Assembly: GCF_013870525.1 (NCBI RefSeq)
Contig: NZ_JACBXD010000008.1
Span: 62,001 to 126,000, forward strand
Length of the DNA stretch: 64,000 nt
Reading direction: 5' to 3'
Origin: Amycolatopsis pittospori
Lineage (GTDB): Bacteria > Actinomycetota > Actinomycetes > Mycobacteriales > Pseudonocardiaceae
Below, in pieces: positions 32,519-41,210 of the stretch. Made by a program: the position numbers and the translations under genes. The notes under the pieces are model-generated. The model made no database searches and was not told the DNA's origin. It saw nothing but the letters and a program-made list of their open reading frames with translations. Every line of letters starts with the position of its first letter. Within the stretch, counting starts at the first letter, position 1.

Positions 32519-33433
32519 TCACGAACGCACCACCGCTACCGGGCAATGGGCGTGATGGAGCGCGTCGTCGCTGACCGAACCCAGCAACAGACGCCGCAGA
32601 CCGCCATGGTCGCTCCGGCCGAGCACCAGCAACGCCGCCTCGCTGGACTGGACGGTCAACGCCTGCGCTGTCGGGCCGACGCCGTGCACGATCTCCACGG
32701 GCACGTCCGGATAGCGTTCCCGCCAGGGGCTCAGCTGCCGGTCGACGAGTTCGTCGGCCACGTCCTGGGGGATCGCCGGCGCCGGATCCAGTACCGGGCC
32801 GCCGAGCAGCGGTTCGCTCGCCGGTCCCCAGACGGGAAGCCTCGCGGCGTGGACCGCGTGCACGGTCAGACCGTGCCTCGCCGCGAAGTCGAACGCGAAT
32901 CCGGCCGCCTGAGCGCTCTGCTCCGTGCCGTCGGTACCGAGGATCACCGGACCGTCCGGCGGGGCCTCGTCCCCGCGGACGACGATCACCGGACGCCCGG
33001 CGTGCGTGGTGACCTCGGATTCGGTCGAGCCGGTCATGGCACGGGCGAATACGCCGGTGTGGGATTCGCCCAGCACGATCATCGTCGCGTCCGTCTCGTC
33101 GGCGACGGACGTCAGCACCTCGTCCGGGGTGCCGCCCCGGACGACCGTCCGGACGTCGAGTCCCGGGTCGGTGTGCTGGAGCGCTTCGGCCATGGAATCC
33201 AGTTGGAGTCGCGCCGGTTCCGCCTCGGCCGAGCCGGGGACGACCTCGGTGAGCGGTGCCGCGACGGGGTCGGAACCGGGCGGTGGCAAGCGATCCCCGG
33301 TGCAGTACGCGAGGACCAGGCCGAGCCCTCGGGTCTTCGCTTCGGCGGCCGCCCACTGGGCGGCCCGGCGAGCTTCCCGCGACCCGTCGAATCCGGTCAC
33401 CACGGGCCCGGTTCCGTACTGTGCTTGCGACAT
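32519..33433 (-). CDS. Tandem universal stress protein
   Basis: A 304-residue protein with two UspA domains. Domain 1 (about 8-150) begins VVTGFDGSREARRAAQWAAA and has LGESHTGVFARAMTGSTESE. Domain 2 (about 155-300) begins VILGTDGTEQSAQ and has the ATP-binding motif LGRSDHGGLRRLLLGSVSDD. Such tandem proteins are typical of dormancy and stress regulons in mycobacteria and streptomycetes. Start ATG 33433 with GGAGGTGATGG upstream. A GCTT-N16-GGGTAC promoter lies just ahead. Confidence 0.93.
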   Translation of the reverse strand: MSQAQYGTGPVVTGFDGSREARRAAQWAAAEAKTRGLGLVLAYCTGDRLPPPGSDPVAAPLTEVVPGSAEAEPARLQLDSMAEALQHTDPGLDVRTVVRGGTPDEVLTSVADETDATMIVLGESHTGVFARAMTGSTESEVTTHAGRPVIVVRGDEAPPDGPVILGTDGTEQSAQAAGFAFDFAARHGLTVHAVHAARLPVWGPASEPLLGGPVLDPAPAIPQDVADELVDRQLSPWRERYPDVPVEIVHGVGPTAQALTVQSSEAALLVLGRSDHGGLRRLLLGSVSDDALHHAHCPVAVVRS

Positions 33434-33459
33434 CGACCATCACCTCCGACGTGCGACGA

Positions 33460-33485
33460 GTACCCGTTCGAGCCGATCTTCAAGC
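33460..33485 (-). promoter_or_regulatory. SigB-like promoter of the universal stress gene
   Basis: On the - strand GCTT (33485-33482), 16-bp spacer, GGGTAC (33465-33460). It lies 26 bp before the ATG at 33433. Confidence 0.45.
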
Positions 33486-33493
33486 GTCCGGCT

Positions 33494-33520
33494 GTTTCAC
33501 GCGGCGCGAAAACGGGGTAC
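33494..33520 (+). promoter_or_regulatory. SigB-like promoter of the STAS gene (leaderless)
   Basis: GTTT (33494-33497), 17-bp spacer, GGGTAC (33515-33520). ATG 33530 follows after 9 nt. Confidence 0.55.
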
Positions 33521-33529
33521 TTCCACCGT

Positions 33530-33970
33530 ATGACCTCTCTGTCGGTACCTCGTACGCCTCAAACGAAGCGTGCTCTGTTCGTGCCCGCGGAGTTGCAGGC
33601 ATTGGGTGCGCCAGGGGGCCGCCTTCGCCTGCGGGTGTCGAGGCCCGCGAAGGGAACCGCTGTCGTCAAGGTGAACGGCGAGATCGACCTCGACACCGCG
33701 CCCCGGTTGTGGGAGATGCTCAGTGAGCGGCTCCATGGCCGTGGTGCCAAGCTGATCGTCAACCTCTCGGAGGTCGAGTTCTTCGGCGCCACCGGGATTC
33801 GCGTCCTCCAGCGGGCGCAACTGCTCGCGGACGAGACCGGGACGCTGCTGTTCGTCTTCCCCGGCGAATCGCGTTCCGCGCGCCGGATGCTCGACCTCTA
33901 CGACGGTGAAGGCCTCCGAGCCCTCGCGAGCACACGGGGCACCGGAACCGAGTGGGTCGCCGGCTCGTGA
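33530..33970 (+). CDS. STAS-domain anti-sigma factor antagonist-like protein
   Basis: A 146-residue protein. Residues 40-140 form a STAS domain: GTAVVKVNGEIDLDTAPRLW, KLIVNLSEVEFFGATGIRVL, then RSARRMLDLYDGEG. The position that is a phosphorylated Ser in SpoIIAA-type proteins (D-S-S-G) reads F-G-A-T-G here, so Thr is the likely target if any. It may bind an anti-sigma factor that controls a SigB-like sigma. Its own SigB-like promoter 9 nt upstream would form a positive loop. Confidence 0.85.
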   Translation: MTSLSVPRTPQTKRALFVPAELQALGAPGGRLRLRVSRPAKGTAVVKVNGEIDLDTAPRLWEMLSERLHGRGAKLIVNLSEVEFFGATGIRVLQRAQLLADETGTLLFVFPGESRSARRMLDLYDGEGLRALASTRGTGTEWVAGS

Positions 33971-34002
33971 GTGGCAAGCCGGTCGAACCCCCTTACCACT
34001 CA
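33968..34002. terminator. Imperfect stem overlapping the STAS stop codon
   Basis: TGAGTGGCAAG (33968-33978) pairs with CTTACCACTCA (33992-34002) with one mismatch. Like the palindrome at 29878, it starts at the stop codon. Confidence 0.5.
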
Positions 34003-34030
34003 GGAACCCGTTATCCGCCCACTTTCAGGT

Positions 34031-34085
34031 GCTGCGAAAGCCACTTTCGCAACCTTGAACGTTGCGAAAGTGGCTTTCGCAACAC
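34031..34085. terminator. Nested palindrome, family A, copy 3
   Basis: Arms 34031-34053 and 34061-34085 around the loop CTTGAAC; same nested design as at 2510. It lies between convergent genes. A half copy of the 17650 palindrome (CCCGAATCGCCACTCACGAC) follows at about 34149-34170. Confidence 0.72.
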
Positions 34086-34170
34086 CCGCCGCGCGGCCGG
34101 AGGCAACGCCGGTACGGGACACGACACGTTGCCGTGCACCTCAGTAGAACCCGAATCGCCACTCACGACC

Positions 34171-35412
34171 TCACTTCCGTCCGGTGACGGTGCGGGCCGC
34201 AAGGGCCGCGTTCAGCAGGGCGATGTGTTCGAGCCGGGTGGGATCCAGCCCGGTGAGGTCGGCGATCCGACGCAACCGGTAGTCGACGGTGTTGGGATGG
34301 ACGTGGAGAGCGGCGGCGGTCTGCCGCCTGCCTCCACGGCGCAGGAACGTCTCCAGCGTCTGCAGGAGTTCTTCGTTGCCGTCCAACGGTTCCAGCCGGG
34401 TGGCCAGCCGGTCCAGCGCCGGACCGGGGCGGGACAGCTGGTATTCGAGCAGGACGTCGTCGAGCCGGTACAGCCCCGGTGGCCTGCCTGACGCGGTGGC
34501 GACCGCGAGGACGTCCTGCGCCAGTTTCGCCGCGGCGGGCAGCTGCGCCGGTTCGGCCGCCGCGGCCCCGGCGATCACCTCCGCGCCCGCCGTGCGGGCC
34601 ACGTCCGCCAGTATCCGCTCCAGTCGCGCCCAGTCGTGTGTGGACAGTTCTCCTGCCGTGTCTTCGTGCGGCAGCAAGGCGATCCCGCCCTCGGGCGTGA
34701 GCGAGGTCAAAACCGTGCCCCGGATCTGGCGCTCCAGTTCGACCCGCAGCCGTCGCAGCTTCCGCCGTCCGGCCACCAGCGGGTCGACGCCGTTGGCCTC
34801 CTCGTCGGGATGTGCCCCGACCGACGCGGCGAGGACGACGTAACACGGCGGCAGCCGCAGGCCAGCCTGCCCGGCGGCGACGTCGGCCGATTCCCCGTCG
34901 AGCAGGGCGGAAAGCACCGTATGCCGCGCCGAACGTTCGTCGTCGAACATCGTCCGGCGTTCGTCGAGGTAGCCGGCGCCGACCGCGGGGGTGACCACTT
35001 CGAGGTAGCGGAGCGTCAGCTGGTGGACGGCCAGGACGTCGGTGACCTCCTCCGGCCGGACGTCCGGGGTCAGCGACGCCCAGACCACCTGGATGCCGAT
35101 GTGGTACGCGGTGAGGACGATGTCGATCGGGATGCCCTCTTCCGCGCGGCGGGCCGCCGATTCGCGGAGGAAGTCGATCTCCTCCCGGGCAGGCATCGCT
35201 CCCGTACGCAGTGTGTCGATGAACGACCGCAGGTTCTGCTCGATCACGTGCGTGATGTCGCCACTGAGCTCCTCGGCTGGGAGCAGGCCGTACTCGGGGA
35301 TCCTGGTGACGATCTCGCCGAGTACCGCCTTCGTGAGCGATGGCAGAACGTCGGTCAGCCGCTCCGCGAGGGGGCGTCCGCCGATGAGGAACCCCGGATC
35401 GTTGTGACTCAT
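34171..35412 (-). CDS. PucR/CdaR-family transcriptional regulator
   Basis: A 413-residue protein. The N-terminal half is helical (RLTDVLPSLTKAVLGEIVTR...), the middle is a degenerate GGDEF-like domain, and the C-terminus is the PucR helix-turn-helix: LETFLRRGGRRQTAAALHVH followed by PNTVDYRLRRIADLTGLDP. Such proteins act as activators of catabolic or stress genes and often autoregulate. The reading frame starts GTG-ATG at 35415/35412. A perfect 12-bp inverted repeat spans the start codon and could be its operator or an RNA stem that limits translation. Confidence 0.88.
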   Translation of the reverse strand: MSHNDPGFLIGGRPLAERLTDVLPSLTKAVLGEIVTRIPEYGLLPAEELSGDITHVIEQNLRSFIDTLRTGAMPAREEIDFLRESAARRAEEGIPIDIVLTAYHIGIQVVWASLTPDVRPEEVTDVLAVHQLTLRYLEVVTPAVGAGYLDERRTMFDDERSARHTVLSALLDGESADVAAGQAGLRLPPCYVVLAASVGAHPDEEANGVDPLVAGRRKLRRLRVELERQIRGTVLTSLTPEGGIALLPHEDTAGELSTHDWARLERILADVARTAGAEVIAGAAAAEPAQLPAAAKLAQDVLAVATASGRPPGLYRLDDVLLEYQLSRPGPALDRLATRLEPLDGNEELLQTLETFLRRGGRRQTAAALHVHPNTVDYRLRRIADLTGLDPTRLEHIALLNAALAARTVTGRK

Positions 35413-35423
35413 CACAACGATCC
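35396..35423. promoter_or_regulatory. Perfect dyad over the PucR start codon
   Basis: GGATCGTTGTGA (35396-35407), 4-bp spacer, and its exact complement at 35412-35423. The start codon ATG (35412-35410 on the - strand) lies at the junction of spacer and arm. Confidence 0.55.
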
Positions 35424-35500
35424 CGGGGTCGACCTGGTGATGCGTCCCATGGCTCCTCCAGCTGTCAGTGATTCATCATGACAGCCGGCCCGGGGGCGCG

Positions 35501-35905
35501 TCAGCGAGGAGCGAGGGCGTCCCGCGCCGACGCGATGGTCGGGTGCACGTTGAAGACGGCGTCGAGGCCGAGGAGGGACATCGGGCGGAGCAGGGCCCGT
35601 TCCTGGGTGACCAGGATGAACGGGATACCCGCTTCCTCGGCCTTCGCGCGAGTCTGGACGAGAGCGGTGAAGCCCGAGGAGTCGCAGAAGGTGACCTCGG
35701 AGAGGTCCGCGATCAGCGCCGCAGGTGCGAAGCGGAGTTCGTCCTCGAGGCTTTGCCGTACGCCGTCGGAGACCGCGAGGTCGATTTCGCCGGACACGGT
35801 GACGACGGTGTCGGTGTCGGTGGCCGTGACCGAGACGTCGAGCGAGGACACGAATCTCCTGCTCGAACGGGGCGGATCGGAGGCGGGTGCGCGATAGTCG
35901 GTCAA
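35501..35905 (-). CDS. STAS-domain anti-sigma factor antagonist
   Basis: A 134-residue protein with a full STAS domain: TVVTVSGEIDLAVSDGVRQS, ALIADLSEVTFCDSSGFTAL and the C-terminal helix. The D-S-S-G site has the phosphorylatable Ser of SpoIIAA/RsbV proteins. Start is a TTG at 35905 preceded by a strong AAGGAG. It probably frees a sigma factor by binding its anti-sigma kinase. No anti-sigma kinase gene is next to it. It is upstream of the PucR gene on the same strand. Confidence 0.9.
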   Translation of the reverse strand: MTDYRAPASDPPRSSRRFVSSLDVSVTATDTDTVVTVSGEIDLAVSDGVRQSLEDELRFAPAALIADLSEVTFCDSSGFTALVQTRAKAEEAGIPFILVTQERALLRPMSLLGLDAVFNVHPTIASARDALAPR

Positions 35906-36057
35906 GATGACTCCTTGCCGGTAAGGGGGAACCGGCCAAGGTCCAGGCAGGCGGCCGGAAACCGGAGAAAAGGGCCCGGCGGCTGGTGTCTGAACCGCGA
36001 CGAGTCAACCGTAGCAGCCCCACGCCCGGAACTGCCCGCTGAACGCCTCCGAGCCGT

Positions 36058-37239
36058 TCACTTCCCGCCGATCTCCCCGTTGAACAGCGGAGTTCCCTGG
36101 GCGGTGGAGGCCTTCACCCAGGTCGTTCCACTGGTTTCGACCGGTATCGAGCCCTCGGGCGGCCAGATCGCGAACGTCCCGTTGGCGACCGGGACGTCGA
36201 CGGGCTTCCCGGTGCCGAAGTCCGCGATCATCCTGGTCGCCGACGGCGGGACGATCCCGACGAACGCCACTCTCCCGCCGACGTCCGGGACGATCAGCCG
36301 GCGGACCGGGATCGACTTGCCCACGAAGGTGTCGACGTGGACCTGGGCGGTCTCGCCGTCGGTGGAGCAGACGAGGGCGTGCGCGGCGTTGCGGGCCACC
36401 ACGACGCGGAACCGCCCGTTTTCGAGCAGCGTCCCGGCCTGGTAGGAGTCGGCGTCGTCCGGCGGGTGGCTCGCCCGTGCGAAGCACTCCTTCAGCGCGG
36501 CGCCGGCGGGGGAGGAGCGGTCGCCGGCCCGGTCGATGACGCTGAACAGGGGCGGAGGAGGTGCGGGCAGCGCCGCCCGCGGCCAGGTGCGCTCGATCTG
36601 GTCGGTGTCCCAGCGGCCCGCCCACAGCGCGCCCATGGACGGCGGGGTCTTCGTGAAGCTCAAGAAAAGGTGCTCCGGCGAGGTGATCCGCTCCATCGTG
36701 ATGCCGAGCCCGTCCTCGCGGGAGAGCTCGAGCCGAGCCCAGGCCGGATCGGCGATGCCGGCGGCCAGCCCGCCGGTCGTGTGGAGCAGCAACGCCGTGC
36801 GGCTTCCCTCGGCGTAAGCGAGCGGCGCGTCGGGGTTCGTGAGCGTCACCGAGGTCGCCGTCGTCTCGCAGACGGCGGGTTTGCCCGCCGCGAGGAACGC
36901 CACGCCCACGTGCTCGCCTTCGCCGGCGCTGACCGGCGACGTCCACGATCCGCGCGGCGGCAGTTGCCCGGCCTTGCCCGCGGTCTCCGCCGCCGCCCAG
37001 CAGCGGTCGAGGACAAGGGCCGCCGGATCCGCCGAAGGACCCGCCACCGGCGGGCTCTCGTCGCGCCACAACTGCACGCCGGCGGTGGCCGCGCCTGCCA
37101 GCAGCACGACCGCGGCCGCGACGACACCCCACCGTCCCCGTTTCGGCCGGTCGAGCCTGGTCAGGACGTCTTCGCGAAGTCGGTACCGCAGGTCTTCGGG
37201 TAGCTCACGCCGCGGCGGGAGGAGCTCTTCGATGGTCAT
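36058..37239 (-). CDS. Single-pass membrane protein paired with an ECF sigma factor
   Basis: A 393-residue protein. A short cytoplasmic N-terminus (MTIEELLPPRRELPEDLRYR) leads to one membrane segment at about 36-54 (RWGVVAAAVVLLAGAATAGV), followed by a large extracellular part of beta-rich character. Its ATG overlaps the stop of the sigma factor gene (ATGA), so it is made together with the sigma factor. This layout fits a membrane-bound sigma regulator, though no ZAS anti-sigma zinc motif is visible. The extracellular domain is not one I recognise. Confidence 0.7.
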   Translation of the reverse strand: MTIEELLPPRRELPEDLRYRLREDVLTRLDRPKRGRWGVVAAAVVLLAGAATAGVQLWRDESPPVAGPSADPAALVLDRCWAAAETAGKAGQLPPRGSWTSPVSAGEGEHVGVAFLAAGKPAVCETTATSVTLTNPDAPLAYAEGSRTALLLHTTGGLAAGIADPAWARLELSREDGLGITMERITSPEHLFLSFTKTPPSMGALWAGRWDTDQIERTWPRAALPAPPPPLFSVIDRAGDRSSPAGAALKECFARASHPPDDADSYQAGTLLENGRFRVVVARNAAHALVCSTDGETAQVHVDTFVGKSIPVRRLIVPDVGGRVAFVGIVPPSATRMIADFGTGKPVDVPVANGTFAIWPPEGSIPVETSGTTWVKASTAQGTPLFNGEIGGK

Positions 37240-37835
37240 TTCGCCTCCACCAGGGCGCGCAGTTGAGCTCGCGCCCGAGACAGATGTGCACGTACGGTTA
37301 CTTCGGCGACCTTGAGCAACGAGGCCGCGTCGGCGATCGACAGATCGCCGAGCAGGCACAGCTCCACCACCTGCCGTTGGGCGGGCGGTAGTGCGCGTAC
37401 CGCGTCGATCACCTGGCGTAGTCGTTCCTCGCCGTCCACCTGCGCGGCGACGGTGTCCGCGTGGTCCTGGACGTCCGGTGGATCGGGGATACGCCGCAAC
37501 AGCCGTGATCGCCTGCTCGCGCTGCGGCGTTCGGTGCGCGCGAGGTTGCCCGCGACGGTGTACAGCCAGGGCAGCGCGCTACCCCGCACCAACGCCACGT
37601 CGGCCCGCTTACGCCAGGCGATCAGGAACGTGTTCGACGTCAGGTCCTCGGCGGACGTCCACGAGCCCGTCAGCCGGTACGCGTGGTTCCACACCGCCTG
37701 GACGTGCCGCTCGAACAACCTCGCGAACGCCGTCTCGTCCCCGCCTGCCGCCCGGTCCCACAGTTCCCGGTCACCCAGGTCGGAGATTGCCCCCACCGGT
37801 GCCTCCGCTCCGGTCCTTTGCATGGTCACACCCAT
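37236..37835 (-). CDS. ECF-type RNA polymerase sigma factor
   Basis: A 199-residue sigma factor. Region 2 is FARLFERHVQAVWNHAYRLT followed by DLTSNTFLIAWRKR, and region 4 is VRALPPAQRQVVELCLLGDL then VAEVTVRAHLSRARAQLR. The frame extends to 37904, but ATG 37835 is the first that keeps most of the region upstream free of the SEFIR gene's end. ATG 37823 is an alternative. It overlaps the membrane protein gene downstream, its probable regulator. It is ECF-sized, close to the SigE/SigJ-like membrane-regulated group. Confidence 0.88.
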   Translation of the reverse strand: MGVTMQRTGAEAPVGAISDLGDRELWDRAAGGDETAFARLFERHVQAVWNHAYRLTGSWTSAEDLTSNTFLIAWRKRADVALVRGSALPWLYTVAGNLARTERRSASRRSRLLRRIPDPPDVQDHADTVAAQVDGEERLRQVIDAVRALPPAQRQVVELCLLGDLSIADAASLLKVAEVTVRAHLSRARAQLRALVEAK

Positions 37836-37872
37836 CAGTGACCGCCATCCGCGCCAGTGTTGCGGCCCGGTT

Positions 37873-38871
37873 TCAGACGGAGACGGTGGGGTCGCCCCAA
37901 GCAAGTTCGGGAAGCCCGTTCGACAGCCCGCCCGCCATCCGCGCCCCGGCGAGCATCGGATGGGCCGTCGTGTCGGTCCGGTACGCGACCAGCTGGAGGC
38001 GCAGGACCTCCGCGACCTCGGCTTCGATCAGGACGGGAGAGCCGAGCTTCGCCGACTCGCCCGGTTGCCGGACGCCGTCCAGGTAGACCTCGAAGTGCCC
38101 GATCTGCCGCGAGTCCCGGGCGTCGTCGAGCACACCGGCGGTGACCGAGAAGCGTCGGTAGCGTCTGCCCAGGTCGTACTCGACGACCCCTCGCGGATCG
38201 TTGCAGAACGCCGAACAGCGATAGGTGAGGCTGTTGCCGTAGTGCACGCCGTTGAGTGTCGCCGCCTCCACGCGGAGATCGGAGCTCTTCGCCACCGGGG
38301 TCAGCTCGCGGGTCAGCAGGAGTTTCGCCCTGGTGGCCGGCCGGACGTACGTGCCGTCCTCGAAAGGCGGCAGTTCCCCGGAAGGTCGTGGATATCGGGG
38401 CTGCCGCCGGATAGCGCGGACCAGGTCCTCGACACCGGGGTCCTCACGGACGAACCGCTGGACGATGTAGTGCGTGGCGCTGTACGGGCTGAGGAACTGC
38501 GGGATGTCGTCGATGGACCGGCCGGGCAGGACCACCGGCAGGATCCGTGCCGTGTACTCCTCGATGTCCTCGGTCAGCAGATCGCGCAGGATCGCGCCTT
38601 CGAACTGCGAACCGCGGCCGATATGCGGGGATTCCAGGCCGTCGGTCCGCCGCCGGTACCACGGTGAGGCGATGGCGATCGTGTAGTCCGCGGCCTTCAG
38701 CTGTCGCAGCGCCCACCTCGACCAGTCGATCCGGGCGCCGTCGGCCCACTGGTCGAGGTGCACCTCGAGCCCGACCTTCGTGGCCAGGAAATCGGCGAAC
38801 CGCCGCACGAGGGTCTTGTGCTCTTCACTGTCGTGCGAATACGAAACGAAGACGCGGGGGCGGGCTGTCAT
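37873..38871 (-). CDS. SEFIR-domain protein with NPCBM-like C-terminus
   Basis: A 332-residue protein. The SEFIR domain (residues 1-150; TIR superfamily) has box 1 RVFVSYSHDSEEHKTLVRRF, then LEVHLDQWADGARIDWSRWA and ARILPVVLPGRSIDDIPQFL. The C-terminal part (about 190-332) reads LNGVHYGNSLTYRCSAF, VEYDLGRRYRRFSVTAGVLD and GHFEVYLDGV, an NPCBM-like beta-sandwich. The same C-terminal module occurs in the proteins at 54921 and 42856. Bacterial SEFIR proteins are predicted NAD-dependent effectors or signalling adaptors in biological conflict. Start ATG 38871. Confidence 0.88.
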   Translation of the reverse strand: MTARPRVFVSYSHDSEEHKTLVRRFADFLATKVGLEVHLDQWADGARIDWSRWALRQLKAADYTIAIASPWYRRRTDGLESPHIGRGSQFEGAILRDLLTEDIEEYTARILPVVLPGRSIDDIPQFLSPYSATHYIVQRFVREDPGVEDLVRAIRRQPRYPRPSGELPPFEDGTYVRPATRAKLLLTRELTPVAKSSDLRVEAATLNGVHYGNSLTYRCSAFCNDPRGVVEYDLGRRYRRFSVTAGVLDDARDSRQIGHFEVYLDGVRQPGESAKLGSPVLIEAEVAEVLRLQLVAYRTDTTAHPMLAGARMAGGLSNGLPELAWGDPTVSV

Positions 38872-38951
38872 CGTCGGTCTCCAGGCCGCTGACGTCGGTA
38901 CGCGGCGAATCGGCGGTGTCCGTGCGGAAGTCGGTCCGCCGGACCGGGCCG

Positions 38952-41135
38952 TTACGCCCGCCGCGCCCGCGCCTCGCCGACCATCACCTGATCGAGATCC
39001 GGGTGGATTTCGTCGGCGCGCTCCCAGAATTCGGCGGCCAGGTCGGCGGAGCCCTGCGCTGCCGCGACATTGCCGAGGCCGGTGTACGCGCGGGCTGTCT
39101 CATATGGACTTCCGCACGCTTCGGCACGTTCCACCGCGGCTCGGTACGCCGACGCCGCGAGCTCGTGGCGCTCCGCGGTGTACCAGGCCCATCCTGTGCA
39201 GTTGAGGGCCATCGCGGCATCGAGGTCCAAGCCGAGTTCGTCGAAGACGGACAGCGTGCCGGCGGCCAGCTCGGCCGCCTCCGTCGCTTCGCCGAGTGCC
39301 GTCAGCACCAGCGCGATCCCGCGGCCGGTGATCGCGGCGTTGCGGCGATTGCCGTCGCGGACGTAGAACGCCTGCGCCTGCCGGAGATCCCGCAGCGCGT
39401 CAGTGTGCTTGCCCCGGTAGTGCTCGGCCCAGCCGCTGTGCGCGAGCGCCGTACTTTCCCCGTGGCCGTCACCGATGCTGCGGAAGAGCCCGAGGGCCTC
39501 GCTGTAACAGGCCGACGCTTCGTCGAGGTCGCCGCGATCGACGAAGGCGACCCCCAGATTGGCCGTGGTCGTGGCGAGCGCCCAGGTGTTCCCGATCGTC
39601 GCGGCCGACGCGCGGGCCCAGCGATGGGTGTCCAGCCAGGGATCCCAGAGCTTGGCCACGAAGAAGAAGTCACGCAGGAAGAAGGCGAGCTGCCAGCATC
39701 GCTCGTGTTCGCCGCGCTCGCCCGCCGCCCGGCACAGCGCGACCAGCCCCGGCCATTCGGCGCGGAACCAGGACATCGCCATTTCGCTGTCGTCCAGCCG
39801 GGCCGGTTCCGGGGTCCCGGGATCGAAGGAGATCTCCGGGACGAACCGGGACGGAGTGAGCAGATTATCGGCGTGAGCGGCATTCCGGACCGCGAAAGTG
39901 GTGAGCCGACGAAACGCGTTCATGCCGTCCTCCGCGTCTGTTTGTACGAATTCAGTGGCAAATGCGTGGAGCAGGTCATGGAATCCGTACCTGTCAGGTT
40001 CTGGTTGGGTGAGCAGGTGCGCTTCGTGCAGACGTTCCAGCAAGCGATCGGTCTCCCGATAGGAAAGCGCGCTCAACGCGCTCGCGGCATGGATGTCGAC
40101 ATCGGTTCCGGGGTGGACGGTGAGCAGGCCGAACAGCCGCGATTCGGCATCGGTAAGCTGCCTTGTGGACAGCTGGAAAGTCGCGGCGAGGGTGCGTTCG
40201 CCGTCGTCCAGTTCTCCCAGGCGAGCGTTTTCGTCGTCGAGCCTGCGCTCGAGTTCGGCGACGTCCCAGGTGGGATGCGCGCGCAATCTCGCGGCGGCGA
40301 TCCGGATCGCGAGGGGGAGCCGGGCGCACCGTTGGACCACCCGGGTGACGGCATCTCCGGCGGGAACACCGGTGACAGAGCTGAAAAGTTCGACGGCCGC
40401 GGCGAGCGGGAGCATGTCCAAAGAGACGTGTCCGGCGTCGTCGAGCGCACTCAGTCTCGATCTGCTGGTGATCAGCACCCGGCATTTCGGCTCGGCGGGC
40501 AGCAGCGGCCGCACCTGCGCCGCGTTGACCGCGTTGTCCAGCACCAGCAGAAGACTGCGGCCGCGAAGCCGGGACCGGTACAGCGCGGCACGATCGTCCG
40601 GATCGGCGGGGATCCGATCCGCCGGAACACCGAGCACACGCAACAATCTGTCGTGCACGGCCGCGGTTCCGGCGGTGGCGTCACCGAATCCGCGCAGATC
40701 GATGAACAGACAGCCGTCGGCGAATCCGGATTCCAGCCGGTGCGCGCATCGGACCGCGAGTTCGGTCTTGCCGACACCGCCCATCCCGGACACGACACAG
40801 ACTCCGCCGTCGATTTCCAGCGCCGTGCGCATCGCCCGCAATTCCGCGTCCCTGCCCGCGAAAGCGTTCGTCATCGGCGGCAATCCGGACGGGCGGACGT
40901 CGGGTCTGGTCCGGCGCCGCACGGGTTCGGCGGGCAGTAGCGAGGTGAGCCCTTGCGTCCCGAGTTCGGTTTCGCACAGGGCGGCGAGTGCCGGATTCGC
41001 CTGGGCGAGGCCGGTTTCGACCTTGCTGAGGTAACCCTTGCTGTAATGGGTGCGAGCCGCGAGTTCGGTCAGCGAAAGGCCGGCCGCCCGGCGACGGCGT
41101 CTGAGTTCGGCCCCGAACGTGGCTCTCTCGTTCAT
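38952..41135 (-). CDS. XRE-NB-ARC-TPR STAND regulator
   Basis: A 727-residue protein. Residues 1-65 are an XRE helix-turn-helix (ELRRRRRAAGLSLTELAART, then SKGYLSKVETG). The NB-ARC ATPase has P-loop VSGMGGVGKTELAVRC at about 112-127. The C-terminal half is a TPR-like helical array. Such proteins switch on when the TPR arm senses a ligand or peptide. Start ATG 41135 follows GAGGATGGGTGCTG; the longer frame to 41273 has a low-complexity leader. Two tiny hydrophobic peptides lie upstream on the same strand, and the three genes may form one operon. Confidence 0.88.
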   Translation of the reverse strand: MNERATFGAELRRRRRAAGLSLTELAARTHYSKGYLSKVETGLAQANPALAALCETELGTQGLTSLLPAEPVRRRTRPDVRPSGLPPMTNAFAGRDAELRAMRTALEIDGGVCVVSGMGGVGKTELAVRCAHRLESGFADGCLFIDLRGFGDATAGTAAVHDRLLRVLGVPADRIPADPDDRAALYRSRLRGRSLLLVLDNAVNAAQVRPLLPAEPKCRVLITSRSRLSALDDAGHVSLDMLPLAAAVELFSSVTGVPAGDAVTRVVQRCARLPLAIRIAAARLRAHPTWDVAELERRLDDENARLGELDDGERTLAATFQLSTRQLTDAESRLFGLLTVHPGTDVDIHAASALSALSYRETDRLLERLHEAHLLTQPEPDRYGFHDLLHAFATEFVQTDAEDGMNAFRRLTTFAVRNAAHADNLLTPSRFVPEISFDPGTPEPARLDDSEMAMSWFRAEWPGLVALCRAAGERGEHERCWQLAFFLRDFFFVAKLWDPWLDTHRWARASAATIGNTWALATTTANLGVAFVDRGDLDEASACYSEALGLFRSIGDGHGESTALAHSGWAEHYRGKHTDALRDLRQAQAFYVRDGNRRNAAITGRGIALVLTALGEATEAAELAAGTLSVFDELGLDLDAAMALNCTGWAWYTAERHELAASAYRAAVERAEACGSPYETARAYTGLGNVAAAQGSADLAAEFWERADEIHPDLDQVMVGEARARRA

Positions 41136-41210
41136 CAGCACCCATCCTCGTCGGAGGACCAGTATGACGGTGTGGACGGTGCCCCGGCACCGTTCGCTCA
41201 CCGCGGGGGC

